From: Bradyrhizobium rifense
GTDB taxonomy: Bacteria > Pseudomonadota > Alphaproteobacteria > Rhizobiales > Xanthobacteraceae
Length of the DNA stretch: 64,000 bases
Reading direction: 5' to 3'
NCBI RefSeq assembly: GCF_008123425.1
Contig: NZ_VSSS01000080.1
Span: 1 to 64,000, forward strand
In this document: one piece after another, positions 25,576 through 35,040 of the stretch
Layout: every line of letters starts with the position of its first letter
How positions within the stretch are numbered: position 1 is the stretch's first letter
Translations under genes and position numbers: made by a program
The notes under the pieces: model-generated
The model's input: only the letters and a program-made list of their open reading frames with translations
What the model was told of the DNA's origin: nothing
Database searches by the model: none

Positions 25576-28500
25576 GTGCCCGCCCAAGTAAATGTAGAAG
25601 ACGAACTGGCCGCACGGCGGTTGACGGGCCTGCTTGATTACGTCGAGGCGCTCGTCAAGCTGGATGAGCGTGTTGCAACGCGACTGTCGCAGCACAAACT
25701 CGCCGATGGATCCCAGTTCGCCCTTCACCAGCACGAAATCGCAGGACTTCCTGCAATTCAGTGCGATTCCAGTGACGCCGATGGCCCGATCTGGTTGCGG
25801 GTTCAACGCCTGCAACGCACGACGCCGCCGGCGTTCGACGGCGACGGCAAGGAGTGGATCGAGGTTTCTAACGATCCGCTTCGCGTTCCGGTTATACATG
25901 ATCCACTCCATGTCCGCGTGCCTGAGGCTGAACAGCAGCGGCTAATAGCGATCGGCGAAGCACGCCCCGAAGATTGCGTTCCATCACTAAAAACGGAGAA
26001 ATCTGACACTCCCAACCAGAAATTCTACGATGTTATGTTGCGCCTGGAGGATCGGCCCGCGCTTCGCGACGCTCTTGAACAATATTGTGCCGGCCCCTGG
26101 TCGCTTTGGTCCGAGGTAGAGAAGCCGCGAAGGCGATCCATCGCCGTTTATCAGCGGCTCTTCGAGATCGCACAGCGATTGCTCCAGTCTGGCGGCAGTG
26201 AATCGATCGAGTTGGTGTGGGGGATTGGCCTCGCGCGGTGGAAACACCTTGCCGAGCTTATCGACCTTCCGATGATTGAATGCGGAGTTGAAATTGAAAT
26301 CGCCGAGACCGGCAATGCCGACATCACCGTTCGCCCACGCAGCGGCGTGACGCGTGTCGAACTCCGGCCGTTCGAAAAGCTCGCCGGTGCGCGATTTGTG
26401 CTGGCGGAAGATGCGGCGCGGCGCTGCCTTCGCTCGTTAGAAGGACCAGATAGTGAAGGTATCTCGCCGTTCCGCGCGGAAACCTTTGAGCCCATTCTAA
26501 AGATATGCGGAGGCCAGCTTGACCCCGAAGGCCGGTTTCTTCCCGATCACCGTCCGCTGCCGGCATCTGAGCCGGTTCCGGAGCCCGAGGGAGAATATCT
26601 GACAGTGAGCGACCGATACGTGCTGTACGCGCGCCGCCGGTCGAACAATTCGGTACTGCGTGATATCGAACGTCTCAAAAAGGAAGTGTCTTCGGAGGAC
26701 GGTAATCCGATTAGGATTGAAGGTGCGGTTCGGACGCTGGTCTTGGGTCCGACCGACGGTATTGACGACACGTTCAAGCCGTTGGGAGACCGCTTGGGCG
26801 CGGCTGGCGATGTTCAACTGGATGCGGACGAGGGGCCGGTTGACCCGGATCACGGCGACTTGTTCTTTCCCAAGCCTTTCAACGACGAGCAAGTTGAAAT
26901 CATTCGCCGCCTGGAGAAGTCGGATGGGCTCGTGGTTCAGGGGCCGCCAGGCACCGGAAAAACGCACACCATCGCGAACATCATTAGCCACATGCTGGCG
27001 ACAGGGCGGCGTGTCCTTGTCGTTTCGCATGGGGAGACGGCGCTACGGGTAATCCAAGATCAATTGCCCGAGGGTGTACGCGACCTTGCGATCAGTGTGA
27101 CAACATCCGAACGCGAGGGGATGAAGCAGGTCGAGAAGGCTATCGGCCTTATGCTCGGGGTAGTCAACACGATCGACATGAACCGCTCGCGGCAGGTGAA
27201 GATTATTCGAGACCTTGAGGCAAAAATTGTTGCGGATAGAAATCACCTTACCGAAATCGATGTACGACTTGCAAAAATTGCGACCCAACATCTCTCGCCG
27301 ATACCTGGCTCTGCCGAACTGCCATTTGAGGTCGCCAAACGGGTGATTGAGGACAAGGCGCGTTATACATGGTTCTCGGATCGGCCTGTGCGCTCGTTTT
27401 CGGAAGGGGGTGTGACCCTGGCCGAGATCGACGCGCTTTTCACGGCGCGCAAAACGCTCAAAGGCGATCTCAAATACTTGGGAGAACAATTTCCTAGCCC
27501 CGCCAACTTACCAGATCCCGATACCTTGCGTGCCTGGCATCTCGATTTGATTGCGGCACAAGACCTTACAGCCGAAAATATTGCTTCCGAACCTTTAACC
27601 CGGCGCGTAATTGCGACGCTTGGCATCGACAAGGCTGCCGAACTTGGCGAGCGGCTGCAACGCCTCGCATCGAGCATATCCTCTCTCCAGGACCAAGCCT
27701 GGGCATGGGCGTTGACCGAGGCGATCCTCGGGCAGACGGCAATGGCCGGTCGACTCGAACCTCTCGCCCATGCATTTTTAGCCGATGCGCGCGATTTAGT
27801 GGCGCAGCGCGCGCCATTTATTGCAAGGCCGGTCCATCTCCCGAAGGAATTGCCGCCTGCAAAGCAGTTGTCTCAAATTTTGGCAACCCTCAGGGTCGGA
27901 AAGAACCCGTTTGGACTGATGGCCTTCGGCACTAAGAGCCATCAACCCGCTATTGAAGCGATGAAAGTTGCAGGCCTGCGACCTAATACGCCGAACGATT
28001 GGCAGCACGTCCAACTATTTATTGAGTTCTGCGGTGCGGTGACAAGCCTTTCGGCGCGTTGGGAGACGCTCAAGGTGGAGCTATCAGCGCCAAGCCATCT
28101 TTCGTTTGCGGTGGAATCGGTATTCCTACTCGATGCCCTCTCCGACACGCTCCATGCCTGCCTGACCGGCGTACCAAGCCAAATAGCCGAAATGTCGGAG
28201 CAATTATCGGCGGCCCTCGGAAATCGCGACGAGGCCAGCGCGATTTTGCGGCATCCCGCCGCAACTGCTGCCTTCTCTCAAGCATTATCACGTCACGTAT
28301 CGTCGGTAAGGCTGGCGGCTGTCGCGAAAAACGTGGCAGAAGCCGTCGCACAATTCGACGGCAGCAATACCGATCTTGCGGGCTTCGCACGGCAAATCTT
28401 GACCGAACTGGTTGGAAAGCCGAACGCGGATATCGAGCGACTGACCCGCGTATGGCAAGGTATCCTCTCCAAGTTGGGACATGTTCGCGCGTTGGCGCCT

Positions 28501-30579
28501 TTCTTCGATCGCATAACTTACACCTGTGGCGAGCTTTCGAAAGCGGGAGTGCCAGCATGGGCTGAACGCCTAAGAAGCGAGCCTGCCAGCGAAGCGACAG
28601 ATCCAGCGGCCCCCAGCGACTGGCGGGAAGCATGGGAGTGGGCGGCACGGCTGACCTACCTCGAAAAGATCGGGGCCAGCAGTCATCTGGCCCAGTTGCA
28701 CCAGGAGCGGTTGGAAATAGAAAAGGCTCTTCGCGACGGGTTCGCGACGCTCGTGAAGGAAAGAACCTTCTTCAATCTTGCCGCTACAATGAAGGGATCC
28801 GCCAAATCCGCCCTTCAAGGTTTTGCCAACATTATCCGGCGTTTGGGGGCCGGGACCGGGCAAAGGGCCGTACTGCATCGTCAGAACGCACGTCTGGCGA
28901 TGGAAAATTGCTACGAGGCGGTACCTTGCTGGATTATGCCTACCTGGCGCGTCTCCGAGCAGCTGCCCGCCACGCTCGCCAGTTTTGATCTCGTGATCCT
29001 GGATGAAGCGTCGCAGTCCGATGCGCGCGAATTGCCAGCGCTCTTACGTGGCAAAAAGGTGCTCGTTGTCGGTGACGACCGCCAGATCAGTCCCAGCTCG
29101 GCTTTCCTGTCGATCGCGAACATCGCGCGTCTGCGACAGAACTTCCTTAGCGAATTTCCTTTCCGCGCAGAAGTTGAACCAGGGGCTTCGATTTATGATC
29201 TTGCACGCGTGATGTTTCCGGCGAAGTTCGTGATGCTTAAGGAGCATTTTCGATGCGTGGAGCCCATCATACGTTTTTCGATGCAGTTTTATAATCAAGA
29301 CTTGGTGCCGCTTCGTATTCCAAAGCCGAGCGAGCGGTTGGACCCGCCGTTGGTCGATATCTACGTTGAGGATGGGCAGCGTCGAGGAAAGTCCAAGGTT
29401 AACCCGCGCGAGGCAGAGGTCATTGTCGAGGAGATTGCCACGATCGTCGAGCAAGCGTCGAGGGTCGAAGGTCCGGCGCGGTCAATCGGAGTGATATCCC
29501 TTGTCGGTGCCGATCAGGCTCTGCATGTTCAGAAACTTTTGATGGAGCGCATCGGCGAAACCGCCATGATGCGTCATCGCGTTGTGTGCGGCGACAGTGC
29601 ATCCCTCCAGGGAGACGAGCGCGACATCGTCTTCATTTCAATGATTGCCGATCGTGCCCGCAAACAGTCGCAGACATCCATTCAGTATCAACAGCGATTC
29701 AATGTAGCATTGTCGCGGGCACGGGATCGGATGGTGCTTGTGCGGTCCGTGAAAGAGGAAGAGCTAAATCCAAAAGATCTGAAATCAAAGGTGATCGGAC
29801 ACTTCCGCGAGCCGATGCCAAACGTCGTTAATCCTAGCTTGGACCTCATTGATCTCTGCCAGTCTGAATTCGAGCGGACTGTGTTTATGGCACTTGTCGA
29901 ACGGGGATACCGCGTTATTCCGCAAGTGGGTTCTGTGGGGTTTTCCATCGATATGGTAGTCGAGGGAGAAGGGGGAAGGCGCCTTGCCGTCGAATGCGAC
30001 GGCGACAGGTATCACGGCCCGGAGCGTTGGGCGGACGACATGCGCCGGCAGCGCATCCTGGAGCGCGTAGGTTGGAGCTTTTGGCGCTGCTTCGGTTCCA
30101 ATTTCCAGATCGATCAGCAAGGCGTTATGGACGATCTAATTCAGACGCTCGATCGTATGCAGATTAGGCCGATCGGACTCGAACCGGTCAATCGAAGCTA
30201 TTCCGAGCATCGCGTCATTTCGCCTGCTGCAGAAAGGTCAGGCGATTTTGCAGCGACGCAGGTAGACGGGACGATCTCGGTAGCAGCCTTGCGAGATGAA
30301 CTCGGTCCCACATCGAATGACGCCGAACCGGAGTACCGATTAGCTCCGGGCGACCGCGTCGTCATCCGGTATCTCGACGTGGAACCGTCGCGCCCGGAAT
30401 TTCTCACAATAAGCGATATCGCGGATGATCCGATCAATGGCTATCTGATGTTGTCCTCGCCACTTGGACAGGCGCTGTCGCAGGGCTCGCCAGGAGATGA
30501 GTTAACCTATCAGGCAGGCGAAAAAGAACGCGGTGTCCTGTTTGTTTCATTGGAGACCGTGTCGGCTCAGGCAGCTTAG
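25576..30579 (+). CDS. Giant SF1 helicase with C-terminal Vsr/DUF559-like nuclease
   Basis: 1667 aa from a GTG at 25576. The N-terminal 440 residues match nothing I know. The helicase core is split AAA_11/AAA_12: Walker A QGPPGTGKT near 454; after a roughly 650-residue helical insertion come LVILDEASQSDARELP near 1140, GDDRQISPS and NVALSRARDRMVLV near 1377. Residues of about 1420-1510 form a Vsr/DUF559-like endonuclease: RTVFMALVERGYRV, then RRLAVECDGDRYHGPERWADDMRRQRILERVGW with the E-x-D pair. The layout resembles the Hhe-type and Mokosh-type defence helicases but lacks an evident DUF4011 or kinase domain. It closes the same-strand cluster. Confidence 0.8.
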   Translation: MPAQVNVEDELAARRLTGLLDYVEALVKLDERVATRLSQHKLADGSQFALHQHEIAGLPAIQCDSSDADGPIWLRVQRLQRTTPPAFDGDGKEWIEVSNDPLRVPVIHDPLHVRVPEAEQQRLIAIGEARPEDCVPSLKTEKSDTPNQKFYDVMLRLEDRPALRDALEQYCAGPWSLWSEVEKPRRRSIAVYQRLFEIAQRLLQSGGSESIELVWGIGLARWKHLAELIDLPMIECGVEIEIAETGNADITVRPRSGVTRVELRPFEKLAGARFVLAEDAARRCLRSLEGPDSEGISPFRAETFEPILKICGGQLDPEGRFLPDHRPLPASEPVPEPEGEYLTVSDRYVLYARRRSNNSVLRDIERLKKEVSSEDGNPIRIEGAVRTLVLGPTDGIDDTFKPLGDRLGAAGDVQLDADEGPVDPDHGDLFFPKPFNDEQVEIIRRLEKSDGLVVQGPPGTGKTHTIANIISHMLATGRRVLVVSHGETALRVIQDQLPEGVRDLAISVTTSEREGMKQVEKAIGLMLGVVNTIDMNRSRQVKIIRDLEAKIVADRNHLTEIDVRLAKIATQHLSPIPGSAELPFEVAKRVIEDKARYTWFSDRPVRSFSEGGVTLAEIDALFTARKTLKGDLKYLGEQFPSPANLPDPDTLRAWHLDLIAAQDLTAENIASEPLTRRVIATLGIDKAAELGERLQRLASSISSLQDQAWAWALTEAILGQTAMAGRLEPLAHAFLADARDLVAQRAPFIARPVHLPKELPPAKQLSQILATLRVGKNPFGLMAFGTKSHQPAIEAMKVAGLRPNTPNDWQHVQLFIEFCGAVTSLSARWETLKVELSAPSHLSFAVESVFLLDALSDTLHACLTGVPSQIAEMSEQLSAALGNRDEASAILRHPAATAAFSQALSRHVSSVRLAAVAKNVAEAVAQFDGSNTDLAGFARQILTELVGKPNADIERLTRVWQGILSKLGHVRALAPFFDRITYTCGELSKAGVPAWAERLRSEPASEATDPAAPSDWREAWEWAARLTYLEKIGASSHLAQLHQERLEIEKALRDGFATLVKERTFFNLAATMKGSAKSALQGFANIIRRLGAGTGQRAVLHRQNARLAMENCYEAVPCWIMPTWRVSEQLPATLASFDLVILDEASQSDARELPALLRGKKVLVVGDDRQISPSSAFLSIANIARLRQNFLSEFPFRAEVEPGASIYDLARVMFPAKFVMLKEHFRCVEPIIRFSMQFYNQDLVPLRIPKPSERLDPPLVDIYVEDGQRRGKSKVNPREAEVIVEEIATIVEQASRVEGPARSIGVISLVGADQALHVQKLLMERIGETAMMRHRVVCGDSASLQGDERDIVFISMIADRARKQSQTSIQYQQRFNVALSRARDRMVLVRSVKEEELNPKDLKSKVIGHFREPMPNVVNPSLDLIDLCQSEFERTVFMALVERGYRVIPQVGSVGFSIDMVVEGEGGRRLAVECDGDRYHGPERWADDMRRQRILERVGWSFWRCFGSNFQIDQQGVMDDLIQTLDRMQIRPIGLEPVNRSYSEHRVISPAAERSGDFAATQVDGTISVAALRDELGPTSNDAEPEYRLAPGDRVVIRYLDVEPSRPEFLTISDIADDPINGYLMLSSPLGQALSQGSPGDELTYQAGEKERGVLFVSLETVSAQAA

Positions 30580-30754
30580 CGGACATTTCTCGCGTCGGTC
30601 TTGTCGTATTAAAGCGAGACCCAGCGAATTCCCGGTCGAGGCGGCTATTCTCTCGATGAGATTAAGGGCAAGCATCACCGGATGTTTGTCGATCCTTGCT
30701 ACGCGGCGAGTCCGGAGTAGACTACGTTCTGGTCTGCGCTCATCCGGCGAACCG

Positions 30755-30985
30755 AACCGGCTTTCGTGAACCGAGCCCGGAGAGTCTCGGCCTTTCGGAT
30801 TCAATCCTCGCGCTCATTTAAGTGTTGCTCGCAGGAGGCACTCGCGCGAAGGGCTCGTCGTTTCGCGGCGATCGCTATCACTGCCCGTCGCGCGGGTGCC
30901 TTGTTAACCGGTCTCGCAACTGCACTCGCTGTCGTGGCCCGCCGTTCCGGCGTCGCTATCACTGCCCCGAAAGCGGGTGCCATCC
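30755..30985 (+). repeat. Dispersed repeat, copy 1 (related to 53490-53715)
   Basis: Contains two units of the pattern CGCTATCACTGCCC-N4/5-GCGGGTGCC (30872-30900 and 30954-30981) joined by TTAACCGGTCTCG and TGCACTCG. The same arrangement is found upstream of ardC at 53595-53705. In one frame both encode AIAITA..AGALLTGL-like peptides. It lies in the 942-bp interval 30580-31521 between the helicase and the IetAS-like pair, where I see no other supported gene; a protein-like tail (VRYAAKLFAGTRQWFTGF) at about 31090-31300 may be a gene remnant. Confidence 0.5.
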
Positions 30986-31521
30986 TTTCCGCTTCCGCTG
31001 CGCTTCGGCCGTCATTTGGCGTTGGCTGGACGTGTACCAAGGCCGCCTATCCGCCGCCTTGTCTTCGGGCCCGCGCATGACGATCTTCACTGCGTCAGGT
31101 ACGCGGCAAAGCTGTTCGCCGGTACGAGGCAATGGTTCACTGGCTTTAGCCAGCCGCGCCAAGCTCCGGACCTCGCGAAGCAATTAGTGATCGTGTCGCG
31201 AAAACTGAACGAGGTCTATGGCAGCCTTCACCCAGCCCAATCCAGCTCCGCGCCCAATCAAGGGGAGGCGGGCACACGAATTCCAATCCCCGACGGCCCG
31301 AGCTGACGATCGTTCATTCCTGTTTTGTTCGCAATTGGCGCGGACTCACTGTATAAGCATCTGTACTTGCCGCGTCAGGGCTCGGATCGTCGGGGCTCGC
31401 TAGGGCCACCCGGCCGAACCGCCGCCGTTGGTGCCTGCACCTGGCTGTGGTTGACGTGACTTTAACGGCTGAAAGGCATGGTGGGCACCGACGATCCAAA
31501 CTATGTTTGTCGCCAGAATAG

Positions 31522-32529
31522 ATGAGTGGACCGCTAATGGCTCGCGGCGAGTTGATGAAAAAGCTGTTGGCGAGTTACGGCCGGGACGACGAGTTCCGGG
31601 CGATCGCCGAACAGATCATTCTGGAGGAGGAGCAGAAGAACAACCGCGTTCTGGCGCGGTCGCTCCGCCAGACCCTCGACCATGCCTCGAATCGCGCGCC
31701 ACCCCCGCGGGCGCTGGCGCCACTCATTCCGTTCCCGGATGCGGCCAACGATTTTGTCGAGCGCGTCGAGCCGGAGCATACCAAGAGCGACATCGTTCTC
31801 AGCAAGGCCAACATCCGGATTTTTTCCGGACTGATCCAGGAATTTCGCCGCGCCGATGACATCCGCCGCAGCGGACTGCCGGTGCGATCGAAGCTCCTGT
31901 TCTGTGGACCTCCGGGCTGCGGAAAGACTCTTTGTACCCAGATCTTCGCAGGTGAGCTCGGGCTTCCGTTGTTCGTGGTCAAGATCGACCGCCTGATCTC
32001 GTCTTATCTCGGCGAAACCGCGACCAACGTTCGCAAGATTTTCGAGTTCGCGCGCAAGCAGCCCTGCGTCCTTTTTCTCGACGAATTCGATGCCCTGGCG
32101 CGCTCGCGTGACGATACGAGCGAGCACAACGAGCTGCGGCGCGTGGTCAACAGCCTTTTGATCTTCATCGACCGGATCAAGCCGAAGGGCTTTTTGGTCG
32201 CGGCGACCAATCTCGACCAGTCTCTCGACCCTGCGGTCTGGCGTCGCTTCGACGAGGTCATCTGGTTCGAAAAGCCTGACCGGGAGATGACCGAGCATTT
32301 CTTGGCGCTGAAATTCAAGAATATCAAAACAGCTTTCGATCCGACGTCCCACGTCGGATCGCTGGAAGGCTATTCTTTCGCCGAGATTGAACGCATTTGT
32401 GTGCAAGCGATCAAGGCCGCAGTGATCGAGCGCCGCAAAGAAGTCCGTGAACTGGACTTCCGTCACGCTGTCGCCGATGAGATCCGGCGGCGATCCGGCA
32501 CCGCACGCCTGCAGCATTTGGAAGACTAA
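31522..32529 (+). CDS. ietA: IetA-like AAA ATPase
   Basis: 335 aa; an ATG at 31537 is an alternative start. Central AAA+ module: Walker A CGPPGCGKT near 127, LISSYLGETATNVRKIFEFA, Walker B VLFLDEFDALARS near 184, sensor AATNLDQSLDPAVWRRFD. N-terminal residues are helical and charged. It is followed after six bases by a large subtilisin-like protease. An AAA ATPase paired with an S8 protease defines the ietAS locus, first seen as a plasmid-incompatibility determinant in Agrobacterium and later as the anti-phage Iet system. The ATPase probably controls or feeds the protease. Confidence 0.75.
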   Translation: MSGPLMARGELMKKLLASYGRDDEFRAIAEQIILEEEQKNNRVLARSLRQTLDHASNRAPPPRALAPLIPFPDAANDFVERVEPEHTKSDIVLSKANIRIFSGLIQEFRRADDIRRSGLPVRSKLLFCGPPGCGKTLCTQIFAGELGLPLFVVKIDRLISSYLGETATNVRKIFEFARKQPCVLFLDEFDALARSRDDTSEHNELRRVVNSLLIFIDRIKPKGFLVAATNLDQSLDPAVWRRFDEVIWFEKPDREMTEHFLALKFKNIKTAFDPTSHVGSLEGYSFAEIERICVQAIKAAVIERRKEVRELDFRHAVADEIRRRSGTARLQHLED

Positions 32530-32535
32530 TCCGGC

Positions 32536-34875
32536 GTGCCGCGCTACGACCACCTCCAGCTCCTGCGGCTTCCCGAGCGTCTCGAACGGCGGAAGCATGG
32601 GGGAGGGGGTGCTGCCCCTCAACGAGACGTCGGCGGACATAGCCGGAAGCTTCGCGCTGAGCTCGACACCGCGATCGCAGAGCAGCAACGCCGTCGCCGC
32701 CCGGAGTTCATCGACCCGTCGCTCATTTTGCGCGTCCGCATGACCGGAATGACGATGGAGGAAGACTGGGAGCGGCTTGGGCTGACACTTCTCGCCAGCG
32801 ATGAAGACAAAACCCTGATCCTCTTCGCATCGAATGACGATCTGCAGAGTTTCCGTGATCGCCTGCAAGCCTATGCGCAGGGAACCCCGCCAGGACAAGC
32901 TGCCCCGTCCTACAACGGCTTCATCACCCGCATCGAAGAGATCGGCGCCGTTGGGCCCCGCGACCGTATTGGGCTGCGATTGCGCGAAGAAGGTCTGACG
33001 GTGCCCGAGAACTTCGATGCGGACCGAATCTTCGTCCTCGATCTCGAGCTATGGGACATTGGCCGGCGTGAACTCCGTACTCGAAAGCTTGAGCAAATTG
33101 CCGAGTACATTGATGCGCGGGGCGGCGAAGTGCTTGACCGCTATGTTGGCCCATCGATTACGATGCTGCGCGCGCGCATGTCGGGCAGCGTGATACAAAC
33201 GCTTCTCACGGTCGAAGACGTCGCCGATCTCGATCTGCCGCCTGAACCTGATATCGCCACCGGCGAGGCGTTTGAGCTGACGATCGCCGATTTGCCGGGG
33301 ATGGACGATCTTGGCAACGACGCGCCGGTTATTGGTATCATCGACAGCGGCGTCAACGATCATCCGTTGCTGGCGGGTGCCATCGTCGGTGCGATCGGCG
33401 TGCCGGAAAGGCTCGGCACGGCCGACGATTGGGGTCACGGCACGCGCGTTGCCGGTGTGTCGCTATTTGGCGATCTGCGCGATCAGATTGCTGTTGGTGC
33501 GTTGGTACGTGCGGGGCGCATTGCTTCGGCCAAGGTCGTGAACGAACGTGGTCAGTTCGACGAGCGTCGTCTTGTTCCCTCCCAGATGCGCGAAGCCCTG
33601 ACCACTCTCAATAAGCGTTTCGGTTGTCGGCTATTTGTCGTCGCGCTCGGTGATCCCAAGCGCACCTATGACGGAGGCAAGGTTGGGCCTTGGGCCGCGA
33701 CGCTCGATGAACTCGCCCGCGAACTCGATTCCGTCATCATCGTGTCGGCCGGCAATCGCGCGCCCCGCAGCGGCAACCGCCTGGAACAAGCCGTCACGGA
33801 GTATCCCGGCTATCTGCTCGAGCCGACCAACCGTCTGTGTGAGCCTGCGGGCGCCATGAACGTTCTCACGGTCGGCGCGTTGGCGCACGGCGAGGGTCTT
33901 GGGCCCGATCTTGTCGAGCACGTTCATATCCGACCCATTACGCGTGCGTTCGAGCCTGCGCCCTTTACGAGGATAGGGCCCGGCATCGGCGGTTCCATCA
34001 AGCCGGATCTAGTCGATGTCGGTGGCACAATGGTATTCGATCCCGCAGTAGGGCGGCTGCGGCGGGGCGAAGACTTGCCGACCGCCGGTGTTCTCACGCT
34101 CCATCATCTGTTTCTTGACCGGTTGTTTACGGCGGGGTCTGGCACGTCCTATGCGGCCCCTCGCGTTGCCCACAAAGCCGCTCAGATTCTTGCGCGCTTT
34201 CCCCGCGCATCTGCAAACCTTGTCCGTGCGTTGCTTGCAGGCGCGGCGCGCATTCCGGATGAGGCCCAGCTCAGGCTTCAAACCCTCGGTGACGATGCCA
34301 TGCGTTCAATCTGCGGCCATGGCGCAGTTGATTCAGGGCGAGCAGCATATTCGGATGATCATCGCGTCGTGCTGTACGCCGAGGATGAATTGGCGCTCGA
34401 CCACTTTGCGGTCTATCAGTTGCCGATTCCCGAGCTGTTCCAGAGTGGCGGTCGTCGCAGCATCCGCGTGACGCTTGCCTTCGATCCCCCAGTTCGTCAC
34501 ACCCGCGCCGACTATGCCGGAATTGGCATGAATTTTCGTCTCGTGCGAGGATGTGGTCCCGATCTGATCTTCGAGCACTTCCGACGGAGAACCCAGGAGG
34601 AGGGGCGTCAGCCGGATATCGATAATCGTTTCGACTGCGACCTGAAGCCGGGCCCGCGGGAGCGTGAACGCGGAACTCTGCAAACTGCGAGCGTAACGTT
34701 TACGCGGGGCACCGAAGCCTATGGCGACAATTATTATCTAATCGTGCGTTGCGATGGCGGCTGGGCGGGAACGTTTGAAACGCAACAACGCTTTGCAATC
34801 GTGGTGGAGCTGACCCATCAAGCAGAAGTGCAATTGTATGAGCGGCTGCGCGCTCGTGTCCGGCTCCAAGGTTGA
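32536..34875 (+). CDS. ietS: IetS-like subtilisin (S8) protease
   Basis: 779 aa from a GTG at 32536. All three catalytic residues of the S8 family are present: Asp in VIGIIDSGVNDHP near 268, His in DWGHGTRVAGVSLFG near 299 and Ser in TAGSGTSYAAPRVAHKA near 536. The first 240 residues and the last 200 lie outside the protease fold and may serve sensing. No signal peptide is apparent, so it should act in the cytoplasm, as expected for IetS. It is coupled to the ATPase upstream. Confidence 0.8.
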   Translation: MPRYDHLQLLRLPERLERRKHGGGGAAPQRDVGGHSRKLRAELDTAIAEQQRRRRPEFIDPSLILRVRMTGMTMEEDWERLGLTLLASDEDKTLILFASNDDLQSFRDRLQAYAQGTPPGQAAPSYNGFITRIEEIGAVGPRDRIGLRLREEGLTVPENFDADRIFVLDLELWDIGRRELRTRKLEQIAEYIDARGGEVLDRYVGPSITMLRARMSGSVIQTLLTVEDVADLDLPPEPDIATGEAFELTIADLPGMDDLGNDAPVIGIIDSGVNDHPLLAGAIVGAIGVPERLGTADDWGHGTRVAGVSLFGDLRDQIAVGALVRAGRIASAKVVNERGQFDERRLVPSQMREALTTLNKRFGCRLFVVALGDPKRTYDGGKVGPWAATLDELARELDSVIIVSAGNRAPRSGNRLEQAVTEYPGYLLEPTNRLCEPAGAMNVLTVGALAHGEGLGPDLVEHVHIRPITRAFEPAPFTRIGPGIGGSIKPDLVDVGGTMVFDPAVGRLRRGEDLPTAGVLTLHHLFLDRLFTAGSGTSYAAPRVAHKAAQILARFPRASANLVRALLAGAARIPDEAQLRLQTLGDDAMRSICGHGAVDSGRAAYSDDHRVVLYAEDELALDHFAVYQLPIPELFQSGGRRSIRVTLAFDPPVRHTRADYAGIGMNFRLVRGCGPDLIFEHFRRRTQEEGRQPDIDNRFDCDLKPGPRERERGTLQTASVTFTRGTEAYGDNYYLIVRCDGGWAGTFETQQRFAIVVELTHQAEVQLYERLRARVRLQG

Positions 34876-35040
34876 GCAGCGAGTGGAATGAGTCGTTTGC
34901 CACCTTCGTCACGGATCCTTATGCGATACCGACGTCGGTTCGATCCTGTTTCGCCGCGCCGCGCTTCACTTCCACCAACGCCGTGTCGCAGACCCGACCG
35001 AGCCGGGCGAACTAAAGCTGATTGATCTCGAGGGCATGCG

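Noticed and set aside
31534..32898. 454-codon open frame on the minus strand opposite ietA
   Set aside because: Pure antisense of a well-supported AAA ATPase; high GC keeps the opposite frame open.
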